From Streptomyces naganishii JCM 4654 (lineage in GTDB: Bacteria > Actinomycetota > Actinomycetes > Streptomycetales > Streptomycetaceae): a stretch of DNA of 64,000 nt. The position numbers and the translations under genes are program-made. The DNA is taken from assembly GCF_014650575.1 (NCBI RefSeq), contig NZ_BMVF01000004.1:124001-188000 (forward strand), read 5' to 3'. The notes beneath the pieces are model-generated. The model saw nothing but the letters and a program-made list of their open reading frames with translations, was not told the origin of the DNA and did not search any database. Of this stretch, positions 1 through 8,767 are shown one piece after another (the stretch's first letter is position 1; each line of letters begins with the position of its first letter).

Positions 1-11
1 GGGGTTTCGTC

Positions 12-935
12 GTGAACAAGGTCGAGGAGTTCGAGGAGCTGCGGCCGTTGCTGTTCTCGATCGCCTACCGGATTCTGGGCAGCGTGGGTGAGGCCGAGGA
101 CGCGGTGCAGGAGACGTGGCTGCGCTTCGACGGCTCCGCGGCCCAGGTCTCCTCGGCCAAGGCGTTCCTGTCGGCGACGGTGACGCGGATCTCGATCGAC
201 GTACTGCGCTCCGCGCGGGTGAGACGGGAGGAGTACGTGGGCCCGTGGTTCCCCGAGCCGCTGCTCAGCGATCCGTATCAGGATCCGGCGCGTTCGGCGG
301 AGCTGGCCGACTCGGTGTCGATGGCCGCGCTGCTGCTCCTGGAGCGGCTCAGCCCGCTGGAGCGGTCGGTGTTCGTCCTGCGGGAGGTGTTCGGCTTCGG
401 GTTCGACGAGGTCGCCTCGGCGGTCGGGCGGTCGGAGGCGGCCTGCCGGCAGTTGCTCGTACGGGCTCGGCGGCACATGCGGGCCGGACGGCCCCGCTTC
501 GAAGCGGACCGTCAGGAGCAGCGGGAACTGGCGGCGCGGTTCTTCGACGCGCTCAGGGACGGCGACGTGAGCGGGCTGCGGAATCTGATGGCCGCTGACG
601 TGCAGTTGGTCGGGGACGGCGGCGGCAAGGCTCCGCAGCTCGCCAGGGCCGTCAGCGGCGGCGACAACGTGGCCCGGCTGCTCGCGTCCGTGTTCGCCCG
701 TCTGGCCCGGGTCGATGTGACGTGCGAGCCGCGGGAGATCAACGGGCAGCCCGGCGCGATCTTCCGCGACCGGGACGGCAAGGTGCTCAACATCCTGGCC
801 CTGGATGTGCTCGAGGGGCAGATCCGGACCATCCGCTCAGTGATCAATCCCGACAAGCTCGGCCACCTCGGGCAGGTCGCCGACGCCTGGGCCGTCGACC
901 GCGAGGTGAAGCAGGCCCGCCGGCGAAGGAAGTGA
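12..935 (+). CDS. ECF41-type RNA polymerase sigma factor with SnoaL-like C-terminal domain
   Basis: A 307-residue extracytoplasmic-function sigma factor. Sigma-70 region 2 spans about residues 10-75 (AEDAVQETWLRF) and region 4 about 115-165. The linker carries WFPEPL near residue 79, and the C-terminal NTF2/SnoaL-like extension carries DGGGK near 202 and NPDKL near 279. These three motifs define the ECF41 group, in which the fused C-terminal domain takes the place of a separate anti-sigma factor and both activates and restrains the sigma factor. ECF41 genes usually sit next to a carboxymuconolactone decarboxylase, oxidoreductase or epimerase gene; any such partner would lie left of the window, since none is seen to the right. 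GTG start at 12. Confidence 0.93.
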   Translation: MNKVEEFEELRPLLFSIAYRILGSVGEAEDAVQETWLRFDGSAAQVSSAKAFLSATVTRISIDVLRSARVRREEYVGPWFPEPLLSDPYQDPARSAELADSVSMAALLLLERLSPLERSVFVLREVFGFGFDEVASAVGRSEAACRQLLVRARRHMRAGRPRFEADRQEQRELAARFFDALRDGDVSGLRNLMAADVQLVGDGGGKAPQLARAVSGGDNVARLLASVFARLARVDVTCEPREINGQPGAIFRDRDGKVLNILALDVLEGQIRTIRSVINPDKLGHLGQVADAWAVDREVKQARRRRK

Positions 936-992
936 CCCCAGGACCGGCGTGGGCCGGCTCGCCCGGCGGCAGCGCACGCAGGCTGCCGAAGC

Positions 993-1280
993 TCAGCTCG
1001 TGCTTCCTCCGTACCGTGCGGTTATCCACGCGACGCCGCGCTGGGCCAGGGCGCGCCTTCGGCCCCGCCGGGTCCGACGCACGGTGGCCGAGCGCGGCTG
1101 CGACGGCATCGCCGCCGTGGCCGCGAGACGGCGGGCGGCGCGCGCCAGTTCGGCCCGCAGTCGGCGGCGGTCGGACGAGCCGGCCCGCAACAACGCCGAG
1201 TAGAGCCCCTCGACCTCGGCCACGGCAGCAGCCAGCCGCAGGTTCTCCTCACGCTCTCGCCGCATGTCCCCGGGCGTCAC
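993..1280 (-). CDS. small Arg/Ala-rich hypothetical protein
   Basis: A possible 95-residue protein, unrecognised. The N-terminal half (REREENLRLAAAVAEVEG) looks like an amphipathic, perhaps coiled-coil helix; the C-terminal half is very basic (RRTRRGRRR). A Shine-Dalgarno-like AAAGGG lies five bases before the GTG start at 1280, and an ATG at 1265 also follows GGGGAC. It is convergent with the sigma factor gene. Short basic reading frames arise easily in 70 percent G+C DNA, so this is only a moderate call. Confidence 0.4.
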   Translation of the reverse strand: MTPGDMRREREENLRLAAAVAEVEGLYSALLRAGSSDRRRLRAELARAARRLAATAAMPSQPRSATVRRTRRGRRRALAQRGVAWITARYGGSTS

Positions 1281-1639
1281 GACCGCCCTTTCTTCCCGAT
1301 GACGGGGCAGCCCCCCTTACGCCTCAATTATTGCGCAACTCTGCAATCCATGGCCCGGGGGTCCCAGGGGCACCGCCGAGGACGAGGTGGCGGCGACGTG
1401 GAAGCGCCGGGGTGGCCTGCCCGGGCCTCCGACCGCCGCGTCGTACGGCATGCGTGGACAGGGGCGCGCGACCAGGGCGCTCGTGCGCAGACCGGCCGCG
1501 GGGACGGCGCTCCTGCCGCTCGTCGCCGACGTGATGTCACCGACACCACAGGCTATTCATACCTGTCTATTGATCTTCTCGTCGCATCACCGGGCTATCT
1601 TCCTGGTGGATCACCGGCACAAGGCAGGCGGGAGACGCG
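1281..1639. other. intergenic region with an inverted repeat
   Basis: No convincing gene is seen. The right part, 1545-1610, is clearly richer in A+T than the surroundings, as expected for the promoter of the deacetylase gene at 1640. It contains an inverted repeat with arms ACAGG (1548-1552) and CCTGT (1562-1566) separated by nine bases, which could be a protein-binding site. Confidence 0.4.
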
Positions 1640-2503
1640 GTGGAGCGGTGCAGCGGACGGGTGAAGGCGTGCCGGGTCGCGGGCGGGGTGATCACGATGG
1701 CGCTCACCGTCGCGAGCTGCGGCACCGGCGGGAGCGGTGAGGCAACGGCCCCTTCTCCGGCCTCCTCACCGAACGGCACCCGCACGGTGCCGAGGGCTCA
1801 GCCCGAAGTCTCGGCCTGGCACAAGTGGGGCCTGTCCCCTCTGCCGGCCACCCCGCAACCGCCCGCCGACAAGCCGGTGAAGCTCTCCGCCACCGGAACG
1901 GTCCCGGTCCTCACCCGTATTCCGACCTCCCAGAAGGTCGTCTTCATCACGATCGACGACGGGCAGGAGAAGGACCCTCGCTTCGTCCGCATGATGCGGG
2001 ACCTGCGGATCCCGGTCACGATGTTCCTGATGAACGACGCGATCAAATCGGACTACGCGTACTTCAAGCCACTGCAGGCCCTGGGCAACCACATCCAGAA
2101 CCACACGCTGCACCACCCCGTGATGAGCAGCCTGCCCCTCGCCCGCCAGCGGGAGGAGGTGTGCGGTGACCAGCGGATCCTCACCGAGAAGTACGGCACC
2201 GCACCACTGCTGTTCCGGCCGCCGTACGGCGCGTACAACCACAACACCAGGATCGCGGCGGGCGAGTGCGGACCACGCGCGATCGTCTGGTGGCGGGAGT
2301 CCATGCAGATCCGCAACATGCAGTACCAGGCGCCGGACAAGAAGCTGCGCAACGGCGACATCATCCTCGCCCACTTCCGCGGGCCCAGTGAACTCAAGGG
2401 CACAACGATGACGCAGATGTTCGCCAATCTGCTCAAGCGGATCCGGGAACAGGGATTCGCCGTCGCGCGCCTGGAGGACTACATCCAACCACCGACCCGC
2501 TGA
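1640..2503 (+). CDS. polysaccharide deacetylase family lipoprotein (NodB domain)
   Basis: A 287-residue exported carbohydrate esterase of family 4. The N-terminus has a hydrophobic stretch ending in a lipobox-like VASC, so it is probably a lipid-anchored surface enzyme. The NodB homology domain shows the metal-binding and catalytic motifs in order: TIDDG near residue 105 (motif 1), NHTLHHP near 154 (motif 2, H..H) and RPPYGAYN near 193 (motif 3). Family members remove N- or O-acetyl groups from chitin-like or peptidoglycan polymers; the substrate here is unknown. The GTG start at 1640 is taken; an internal GTG at about 1688 would still keep the signal. Single gene with its own promoter region. 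Confidence 0.88.
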   Translation: MERCSGRVKACRVAGGVITMALTVASCGTGGSGEATAPSPASSPNGTRTVPRAQPEVSAWHKWGLSPLPATPQPPADKPVKLSATGTVPVLTRIPTSQKVVFITIDDGQEKDPRFVRMMRDLRIPVTMFLMNDAIKSDYAYFKPLQALGNHIQNHTLHHPVMSSLPLARQREEVCGDQRILTEKYGTAPLLFRPPYGAYNHNTRIAAGECGPRAIVWWRESMQIRNMQYQAPDKKLRNGDIILAHFRGPSELKGTTMTQMFANLLKRIREQGFAVARLEDYIQPPTR

Positions 2504-2716
2504 ACCGGCACACCACTCCCCAACACGCCACCCGGCTCCGCGTTTTGCCCGCGCAGGAGCACAACACCCGGCCGCAGGCTGCGGGTATTGAGTCCCGACT
2601 GCGCCGGCCGCTTCGCCTCGTTCGGCAGGTGGCGGTGACCCCGCCGCAGTCCCCTGCCGCCCGTCTGCAATATCATCTGGCGTTCTTCGACGGACCCACC
2701 CAGTAGAGGAGCGTTC

Positions 2717-4270
2717 ATGCGCGCCCGGAGCATTGGCACGGCCGCCGCCGCAGCACTGGCGCTGGTGGCCGCCCGCGATCTCGTCCAGAAGAAGCACGCG
2801 CTGCTCCGGAACTTCCCGGTCATCGGGCACGCCCGGTATCTGCTGGAGACGATCGGGCCCGAGCTGCGCCAGTACATCGTGACCTCCAACGAGGAGGAAC
2901 GCCCCTTCAGCCGGGACCAGCGCACGTGGATCTACGCGTCGGCGAAGGAGGAGAACAACTACTTCGGGTTCGGCACCGACGTGGACGTCGAGCATGTGCA
3001 GGGGCACGCGTACCTGAAGCAGCGCACGTTCGCCGACGCGCTGTCCGAGGCGCGGGGCGGGCACGACCCGCAGGCTTCCCTGCCCTCCGCCAAGGTGCTG
3101 GGCGGGCCGCGCGGGCGGGCCAAGGCGTTCAGGCCGGCTAGCGTGGTGAACATCTCGGCGATGAGTTTCGGGTCGCTCTCCGGCGCGGCGATCACCGCGC
3201 TCAACAAGGGCGCGGCGCTGGCGGGCACGCTGCACAACACGGGCGAGGGCGGCCTGTCGCCGTACCACCGCAACGGCGGCGACCTCACCCTGCAGATCGG
3301 CACCGCGTACTTCGGCTGCCGCAACGAAGACGGCACTTTCAACCTCGACAAGCTCAAGGACGTCGTCGCCGGCGCCCCCGTCAGGGCGATCGAGATCAAG
3401 CTCTCCCAGGGCGCCAAGCCCGGGCTGGGCGGGATGCTGCCGGGCGCGAAGGTGACCGAGGAGATCGCCGCCATCCGTGGCATACCGGTGGGCAAGGACT
3501 GCGCCTCCCCGTCGCGCCACACGGCCTTCCGCGACGTCGACTCGATGCTGGACTTCGTCGAACTGCTCGCCGCCGAGACCGGTCTGCCGGTCGGCATCAA
3601 GAGCGCGGTGGGCGAGATGGGCTTCTGGCAGGAGCTGGCCACGCTGATGGCGCGCGGTGACCGGGGCGTCGACTTCGTGACCATCGACGGCGGCGAGGGC
3701 GGCACCGGAGCCGCGCCGCTGACCTTCGCGGACTCGGTGTCGCTGCCGTTCCGGATGGGTTTCTCCCGGGTCTACGGCACCTTCGCCGAGCGGGGGCTGA
3801 CCGACGACCTGACCTTCATCGGCTCCGGCAAGCTCGGCCTGCCCGAGAACGCCGCCGTCGCCTTCGCCCTGGGCGTCGACATGATCAACGTAGCGCGTGA
3901 GGCGATGCTGTCGATCGGCTGCATCCAGTCGCAGAAGTGCCACACCGACAAGTGCCCCACCGGCATCGCCACCCAGAGCGCATGGCTCGCCCGTGGCCTC
4001 GACCCGGCCTCCAAGGCCACGCGGGCCGCTGTCTACCTCCGCACCCTGCGCAAGGAGTTGACGAAGCTCTCGGCGGCCGTCGGCGTCGCGCACCCCTCGC
4101 TCATCACGGCCACCGACATCGAGATCCTCAACGGCGACTACGAAGCCCGCTCCCTGGCCGCCGTCTACGGCTACAAGGACGGCTGGGGACAGCTCTCCCC
4201 GCGTCTCGCCGACGAGATCACCGCGCTGCTCGCCGCCGGGCCGGGCACCGGCCCGCAGTCTGCCGTCTGA
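2717..4270 (+). CDS. FMN-binding glutamate synthase family protein
   Basis: A 517-residue protein equal to the central FMN/Fe-S domain of glutamate synthase large subunit, without the glutamine amidotransferase domain. Visible features are the flavin TIM-barrel signature (SAMSFGSLSGAAITALNKGA), the lysine/glycine-rich segment SQGAKPGLGGMLPG, the VTIDGGEGGTGAAP phosphate-binding loop, and cysteines in CIQSQKCHTDKCPTG that match the 3Fe-4S ligands. A hydrophobic N-terminal segment (residues 5-19) may anchor it. No small subunit (GltD) or amidotransferase is adjacent, so it is a stand-alone homologue whose electron acceptor and substrate are unknown; archaeal-type glutamate synthase or another FMN oxidoreductase role is possible. 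Confidence 0.88.
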   Translation: MRARSIGTAAAAALALVAARDLVQKKHALLRNFPVIGHARYLLETIGPELRQYIVTSNEEERPFSRDQRTWIYASAKEENNYFGFGTDVDVEHVQGHAYLKQRTFADALSEARGGHDPQASLPSAKVLGGPRGRAKAFRPASVVNISAMSFGSLSGAAITALNKGAALAGTLHNTGEGGLSPYHRNGGDLTLQIGTAYFGCRNEDGTFNLDKLKDVVAGAPVRAIEIKLSQGAKPGLGGMLPGAKVTEEIAAIRGIPVGKDCASPSRHTAFRDVDSMLDFVELLAAETGLPVGIKSAVGEMGFWQELATLMARGDRGVDFVTIDGGEGGTGAAPLTFADSVSLPFRMGFSRVYGTFAERGLTDDLTFIGSGKLGLPENAAVAFALGVDMINVAREAMLSIGCIQSQKCHTDKCPTGIATQSAWLARGLDPASKATRAAVYLRTLRKELTKLSAAVGVAHPSLITATDIEILNGDYEARSLAAVYGYKDGWGQLSPRLADEITALLAAGPGTGPQSAV

Positions 4271-4484
4271 CCGGCCTGTCCTCCGGTACCGATCGCCCGA
4301 CGGGTCTGCTCGGCCGGGAGCCGGCTCGGTTCAACTGCCCCCGCCCGAAGGTGCTCTGACGGTGCGTGAAGTGACCAGGCCGTCGAAGGCCGGCGGCCCG
4401 CTGCCGACCGGGTGGTCGGCGGGGTGCGGACACAGGGGATGGCGTCCCCTGGTTCCGGCGGCCGGCACGGTTCACGGTGGAGGC

Positions 4485-5246
4485 ATGAAGACAACGTCAC
4501 CCACGCAACCGTCGCCGGCACCCCGGGTCGCCGTCGTCACCGGAGGATCACGCGGCATCGGGCGGGCGGTGAGCCGGCGGCTCGCCCAGGACGGCCTGAG
4601 GGTCGTGGTGAACTACGCCCAGGACGCCGCCGCGGCCGAGGAAACGGTGGCTGAGATCGCCGCCGAGGGCGGTCAGGCCATCGCGGTGCGTGCCGACGTC
4701 GCGGACGAGGAGGCGGTCGCCGCACTGTTCGACCGGGCGGAGAAGGAGTTCGGCGGGGTGGACGTCCTCGTCAACTCCGCCGGCCGGCTCGCCCTGTCCC
4801 CCATCGCCGATCTCGACCTCGACGTGCTGGACTCCCTGCACCGCACCAACATCCGGGGCACCTTCGTCACCGCGCAGCAGGCCGCGCGCAGGCTGCGGCC
4901 CGGCGGCTCGTACGTGGCCTTCTCGACCTCCGTCGTCGGCACGCAGTTCCCCGCCTACGGGGCGTACGCGGCGAGCAAGGGTGCCGTCGAGGCGATGACA
5001 CTGATCCTCGCCCGCGAACTGCGCGGCCGGGACATCACCGTGAACGCCGTCGCGCCCGGGCCCACGGCCACGGATCTGTTCCTCGAAGGCAAGACGGACG
5101 AGGAGGTCGCCCGGCTCGCCAAGGTCCCGCCCTTGGAGAGGCTCGGCACGCCCGTGGACATCGCCCATGTGGTCGCCTTCCTCGCCAGTGCGCAGGGGCA
5201 CTGGGTGAACGGGCAGGTGCTGCGGGCCAACGGCGGGATGGTCTGA
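4485..5246 (+). CDS. SDR family NAD(P)-dependent oxidoreductase
   Basis: A 253-residue classical short-chain dehydrogenase. It shows the Rossmann motif TGGSRGIG near the N-terminus, NSAGRLA (NNAG-like), a catalytic Ser in STSVVG, and the catalytic YGAYAASK (Tyr-x3-Lys), followed by the PGPTATD motif. It is closest in layout to 3-oxoacyl-ACP reductase (FabG-like) and glucose 1-dehydrogenase-like enzymes; the substrate cannot be told. The ATG at 4485 is chosen because GGTGGAGG sits just upstream and the family begins about ten residues before the Rossmann motif; an upstream in-frame GTG at 4362 would add a non-homologous leader. A tautomerase follows 102 bases downstream, suggesting a two-gene unit. 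Confidence 0.9.
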   Translation: MKTTSPTQPSPAPRVAVVTGGSRGIGRAVSRRLAQDGLRVVVNYAQDAAAAEETVAEIAAEGGQAIAVRADVADEEAVAALFDRAEKEFGGVDVLVNSAGRLALSPIADLDLDVLDSLHRTNIRGTFVTAQQAARRLRPGGSYVAFSTSVVGTQFPAYGAYAASKGAVEAMTLILARELRGRDITVNAVAPGPTATDLFLEGKTDEEVARLAKVPPLERLGTPVDIAHVVAFLASAQGHWVNGQVLRANGGMV

Positions 5247-5348
5247 GGGCACGGCCGGCAGCAGCTCCGGGACCGACACCAGACCCCGACACAGACCCCG
5301 ACGCATACGCACACTCACACTCAGACTCAGAGACCAGGAGAAGCAGCC

Positions 5349-5564
5349 ATGCCTTTCGCCAACTTCAAGGTTCCCGCGGGCACCATCACCGCCAAGGACA
5401 AGAAGAAGCTCGTCGAGCGCACCACCGACCTGTACGCGGAGATCTACGGTGAGCGGGCCCGTGCCACCACCGTCGTCGTCATCGACGAAGTCGCCGACGG
5501 CGGGTGGGGTGTGGCCGGCAACGTCCTGACCGCGGCGATGCTGAATGGCCCGGCCTCGTCGTAG
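5349..5564 (+). CDS. 4-oxalocrotonate tautomerase family protein
   Basis: A 71-residue small tautomerase. The sequence starts Met-Pro, and Pro1, freed by removal of Met, is the general base of this superfamily. The length and the beta-alpha-beta layout (PFANFKVPAG, helix KDKKKLVERTTDLYAEIYG, TTVVVIDEV) fit the 4-OT fold, which works as hexamers or related oligomers. A good ribosome site (AGGAGAAGC) precedes the ATG. The preceding SDR gene is co-directional and 102 bases away; the gap is an odd C/A-rich stretch. The substrate is unknown. Confidence 0.88.
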   Translation: MPFANFKVPAGTITAKDKKKLVERTTDLYAEIYGERARATTVVVIDEVADGGWGVAGNVLTAAMLNGPASS

Positions 5565-5859
5565 GCCCTCCGCCGGCCGGCCATCGCTGTCCGCGAGCCG
5601 GGCCGCCGTTCCGGACGCGCTGAAACCCACCATTTCCGCAGCGTTCCGGAACCGCGCCCGGTCACGCCGTCCCCGAATTCATGGCGTCTTTAAATTCTTT
5701 CGATTCGCGGGTCGGTCAAGTCATTCGAAGCTTCATGTCGACGGCTATGTCGAGAGGGTATGCCTCCTTGCCGAAATGGCATGGAGTAATCACGCCCCAT
5801 TCAATCTCGGGACCGTCCGCATCTGTTATCTTTCCGGTGTCCGGATGTCATCCGTGTTC
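5565..5859. other. A+T-richer intergenic stretch upstream of the tRNA
   Basis: No gene is recognised. Base composition drops compared with the neighbours (for example around 5680-5780, with TTTAAATTCTTTCG), which suggests acquired DNA or a regulatory region for the tRNA gene that follows. No attachment-site duplication of the tRNA 3' end was noticed in the window. Confidence 0.4.
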
Positions 5860-5930
5860 GGTGGAGTGGCCGAGAGGCGAGGCGACGGCCCGCAGAGCCG
5901 TTCACACAGGTTCGAATCCTGTCTCCACCT
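5860..5930 (+). tRNA. tRNA-Cys (anticodon GCA), divergent anticodon loop
   Basis: A complete 71-base cloverleaf can be folded. The acceptor stem GGTGGAG/CTCCACC is perfect, the D arm is GCC-GAGAGGCGA-GGC, the anticodon stem is ACGGC/GCCGT, the T arm is ACAGG-TTCGAAT-CCTGT, and the discriminator base is U73 (5930), which is the main identity base of cysteine tRNA. The anticodon GCA lies at 5892-5894. The 7-base anticodon loop reads CCGCAGA: position 33 (5891) is C rather than the nearly universal U, and position 37 (5895) is G. The 3' CCA is not encoded. It may be a functional second cysteine tRNA, a tRNA with another role, or a decaying copy. Confidence 0.85.
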
Positions 5931-5947
5931 CTGTCCGGCGCCCCGGT

Positions 5948-6902
5948 TCAGGGCATCCAAGTGCCCTGGTACGTCGCGTGCACCGTTTCCGCCAACCGGG
6001 GCGCCCAGGCGGCGGCGCGGCTGTGCGGTTGCCAGACCAGCAGCAGCCAGTAGCGGGTGGCGGCGTCGGACAGCGGGGTGTAGACCACGCCGGCCGCCGG
6101 TGCGGGGTAGGGGTAGACGGGCAGCACGCCGTGAACCGCGCAGGTCAGCGCCGCGGCTGCGGCCTCGTCCGGCACCCAGCGCAGCGTGACGCCCACATCG
6201 GTGCGGCGTACGGCGGCCGTGAAGTGCCTGCGAAGTTCGGCATGGCGGCGGCCTTCGACGAGCAGGCACGTCTCGCCGTCGAGTTCGATCAGCGCGACCG
6301 GGGGGGCGGCCGGCCAGCGGGTGACCGGCAGCGGTGCCGAGCAGGAGGTTCTCCTCGGCGAGCACGGCGAAGCGGAGGCGTTCCGGCAGGGGGCCGTCCA
6401 GCAGGCAGGAGTGCCGGACCACCGCCAGATCGAGACGGTGCGCGTGGAAGAGGTCCAGCAGAGCGCTTTCGAAGTCCTCGCCCCGCGCGTCGCCGGCCGG
6501 CTCGTGCCAGACCTCAGGGACGACCTGCACCTCGATGGCCGCGGACGGCAGCAGGGCCCGGCCGTGGGTGGTGACCAGCGGGAGAGCGGGCGTGGGGACC
6601 GCGCCGATGCGCAGGCGCTCCGCCGACGGATCGGGACGGCTCCCGCGACCGCCGACGGCCAGGAGGTGGTCGATCCTGGGGAGCAGGTCGTCGGCGCAGC
6701 GCAGCAGCAGGCGGCCGGCGGCGGTGAGACGTGCCCCGTGGTGGTCACGACGCAGGACGACCAGCCCGGTGGTCCGCTCCAGGTGCTGGATGCGGCGCGT
6801 GACGCCGGCCTGGTTGACGCCGAGTGCGCGCGCGGCGCCCGCGAGGCTGCCGTGCTCCGCCACGGCCCGCAGCACCCGCAGGTCCTGGATTTCGATGTCC
6901 AT
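5948..6902 (-). pseudogene. LysR family transcriptional regulator, frameshifted
   Basis: The N-terminal part (start ATG at 6902: MDIEIQDLRVLRAVAEHGSL) carries the LysR winged helix-turn-helix and the first half of the substrate domain. The C-terminal part (PPVALIELDGETCLLVEGRR to the stop at 5948) lies in another frame. The switch falls at a run of seven G (6300-6306; C on the coding strand). Removing one base gives a continuous 317-residue LysR protein of normal length, so either a recent inactivating mutation or a base-calling error is present. It is divergent from the thioredoxin gene, which it would be expected to regulate. Confidence 0.8.
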
Positions 6903-7014
6903 GACAATTCAACAAACAGAGCCGGTCCGTGGCGCGTGGGCAGAGAGCAGCGACATCAGCTTCGGCATCAGCGGGGCCGTCCAACTGCGGTACGCCACCA
7001 GGTGGGTCACCCGC

Positions 7015-7305
7015 ATGTCCAGGTCGGAGTGGTCGCGCACCAAGCCGGTGGTTCTCGACTTCTCCGCCGAGTGGTGTTACTGGTGCCAGAAGGAGAAGCC
7101 GTACCTCCAGCGGTACAACACGGCCGACAACGGCGCCTGGGTGTGGGCGAGGGTCGACGTCGACGAGAACCCCGACCTGACCCAGCAGTACCAGGTGGAC
7201 GGCATTCCGGCACTGGTCGACATCAAGAACGGCACGGAGGCCGGCAGCCGCATGGTGGGCTTCGACGGCCCGAGCTCGCTGCGCGACTGGCTGAACAGGC
7301 TGTAA
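7015..7305 (+). CDS. thioredoxin family protein
   Basis: A 96-residue thioredoxin-fold protein with the active site WCYWC (a C-x-x-C between VVLDFSAEW and QKEKPYL), the VDVDENP segment and the cis-Pro motif GIPAL. It is soluble, with no signal peptide. The ATG at 7015 is preferred: AGGTGG lies upstream and it leaves about 110 bases for divergent promoters. An in-frame ATG at 6901 would give 134 residues but would overlap the LysR start codon. A thioredoxin reductase gene lies just beyond the following protease gene, and a 13-bp hairpin separates this gene from the protease. It is short at the N-terminus compared with classical thioredoxin (about 105-110 residues). Confidence 0.85.
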   Translation: MSRSEWSRTKPVVLDFSAEWCYWCQKEKPYLQRYNTADNGAWVWARVDVDENPDLTQQYQVDGIPALVDIKNGTEAGSRMVGFDGPSSLRDWLNRL

Positions 7306-7310
7306 CGCCC

Positions 7311-7343
7311 CGGTGCCGCCGCCGAGTGACGGCGGCGGCACCG
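7311..7343 (+). terminator. strong hairpin between thioredoxin and subtilase genes
   Basis: A perfect 13-bp inverted repeat: arms CGGTGCCGCCGCC (7311-7323) and GGCGGCGGCACCG (7331-7343) with a 7-base loop, starting six bases after the thioredoxin stop. There is no T-tract, which is common for streptomycete terminators. It may end or attenuate transcription before the protease gene. Confidence 0.7.
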
Positions 7344-7441
7344 TCGCCCGGGACGCGGCGGCACCCCACTTGCCGCCGCTCCCCGGGCGCTTCCCCCCTC
7401 TCCCGGCACCTCGCAGCGACAGGCGAAAGGCTCATCCCCAC

Positions 7442-8767
7442 ATGAACAAGCTCCAGTTGAGGGCCGTCACGGCCGCGTTCGTCGCGGCCGGCGTGGTCCT
7501 TCCCCTCCTGACCGCGGGCCCGGCCTCCTCGGCCACCCGGCTGGACAGGTCCCCGTCCACCGCGTCCTCCTCCGCCACCACCATCTACATCATCGGGGTC
7601 AACGGCACGCAAGCGACCGAGGAGGCGGTCACCCAGCGGGCCCATGAGCTGATCGCCGCGCACGGTGGCGAGTTGCGCAGGGTGTACTACGCCGCCTCCC
7701 AGGCGTTCTCCGTCTCGCTCACCGACGCGCAGGTGAACGGCTACTACTCGGACACCCATGTCAACTCGATCACCAGCGACCGCGTCTACCGGGTGGCCGG
7801 CCGGGTCACCGGAGGGCAACCGCGGGGCAGGGACACCGCGAAGCGGGCGGCCGCAGCCGAGGACGCGGGGCTGTCCGGCATCGAGTTGTCGCCGCCCTCG
7901 TGGGGGCTGGACCGCATCGACCAGCGCGACCTGCCTCTGGACGGCGTCTACGCCTTCCCCGGCACCGGTGCCGGGGTGGACACCTACATCGTCGACACCG
8001 GTGTGCGGGTGAGGCACTTGGAGTTCCGGGGCGGCCGCGCGCACGGCGCCTGGAACGCCATCGAGCAGGCCCCCGGCGGTGACACCGACTGCAACGGCCA
8101 CGGCACCGCCTCCGCGGCCACCGCCGCCGGACTGTTCACCGGTGTCGCCAAGGGCGCCACCGTGCAGTCCGTGCGCGCCTTCGACTGCGACGGCACCGGC
8201 ACGCTGGAGCACATCATGTCCGCCGTCGACTGGATCACCGCCCATGCCCACGGTCCCTCGGTCGTCAACCTGGGCTTCTCCGGCGAAGCGGGCTCGGTGC
8301 TCGACCTCCAGCTGTACCACATGACCAAGAAGGGCATCGCGTACACAGCCGCGGCGGGCAACGGCGACGACTCGGGCAACGGCAGGGAGTCCTGCGAGAC
8401 GACCCCGGCCCGGCAGACCACCGCCATCACCGTCGCCGCCACCGGCCCCGACGACAAGCGCCCCGTCTGGTCCAACTACGGTTACTGCGTCCACCTGTTC
8501 GCGCCCGGTACCGACATCGTGACCGCCGGCGCGGGCGGCGACACCTCCTACGTCAAGCTCACCGGCACCTCGGCGGCCACGGCCGAAGTCACCGGCGCGG
8601 CGGCCATGTACCTCGCCGCCCACCCCACGACGACACCGGTCGAACTGGACCACGCGCCGGCCGCCGCCGCGACCAAGAACCATGTGGGCGACGCGGGCAC
8701 GGACTCCCGGAACCTGCTGCTCCACACCGGTTTCTCCCCCGCCACGCAGGGCGGTGAACAGCGGTGA
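7442..8767 (+). CDS. secreted S8 (subtilisin/proteinase K-like) serine peptidase
   Basis: A 441-residue secreted protease precursor. A Sec-type signal peptide (MNKLQLRAV then a hydrophobic core to ASSA) is followed by an inhibitor-I9-type propeptide (about residues 50-105, [12 protein letters not shown] to SITSDRVYR) and the catalytic domain. Catalytic residues: Asp in YIVDTG (about 185), His in NGHGT (about 220), Ser in GTSAAT (about 377); the usual GTSMA is GTSAA here. Cysteines in DCNGHG, FDCDG, ESCE and GYCVHL suggest disulfides. The ATG at 7442 has a weak purine-rich site (GCGAAAGG) upstream. It overlaps the thioredoxin reductase start by four bases, an unusual coupling of an extracellular protease to a cytoplasmic redox enzyme. 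Confidence 0.92.
   Translation: MNKLQLRAVTAAFVAAGVVLPLLTAGPASSATRLDRSPSTASSSATTIYIIGVNGTQATEEAVTQRAHELIAAHGGELRRVYYAASQAFSVSLTDAQVNGYYSDTHVNSITSDRVYRVAGRVTGGQPRGRDTAKRAAAAEDAGLSGIELSPPSWGLDRIDQRDLPLDGVYAFPGTGAGVDTYIVDTGVRVRHLEFRGGRAHGAWNAIEQAPGGDTDCNGHGTASAATAAGLFTGVAKGATVQSVRAFDCDGTGTLEHIMSAVDWITAHAHGPSVVNLGFSGEAGSVLDLQLYHMTKKGIAYTAAAGNGDDSGNGRESCETTPARQTTAITVAATGPDDKRPVWSNYGYCVHLFAPGTDIVTAGAGGDTSYVKLTGTSAATAEVTGAAAMYLAAHPTTTPVELDHAPAAAATKNHVGDAGTDSRNLLLHTGFSPATQGGEQR

Noticed and set aside
1766..4093. A 775-codon minus-strand frame opposite the deacetylase and glutamate-synthase-like genes
   Set aside because: Antisense shadow of two genes with clear motifs; its own translation is repetitive and shows no family.
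5860..5930. tRNA-Ser or tRNA-Leu (suggested by the GCCGAGAGG stretch)
   Set aside because: There is no long variable arm; the 71-base fold, GCA anticodon and U73 identify tRNA-Cys.
5860..6000. Integration site of a mobile element at the tRNA 3' end
   Set aside because: No integrase gene follows and no repeat of the tRNA 3' end was noticed within the window.
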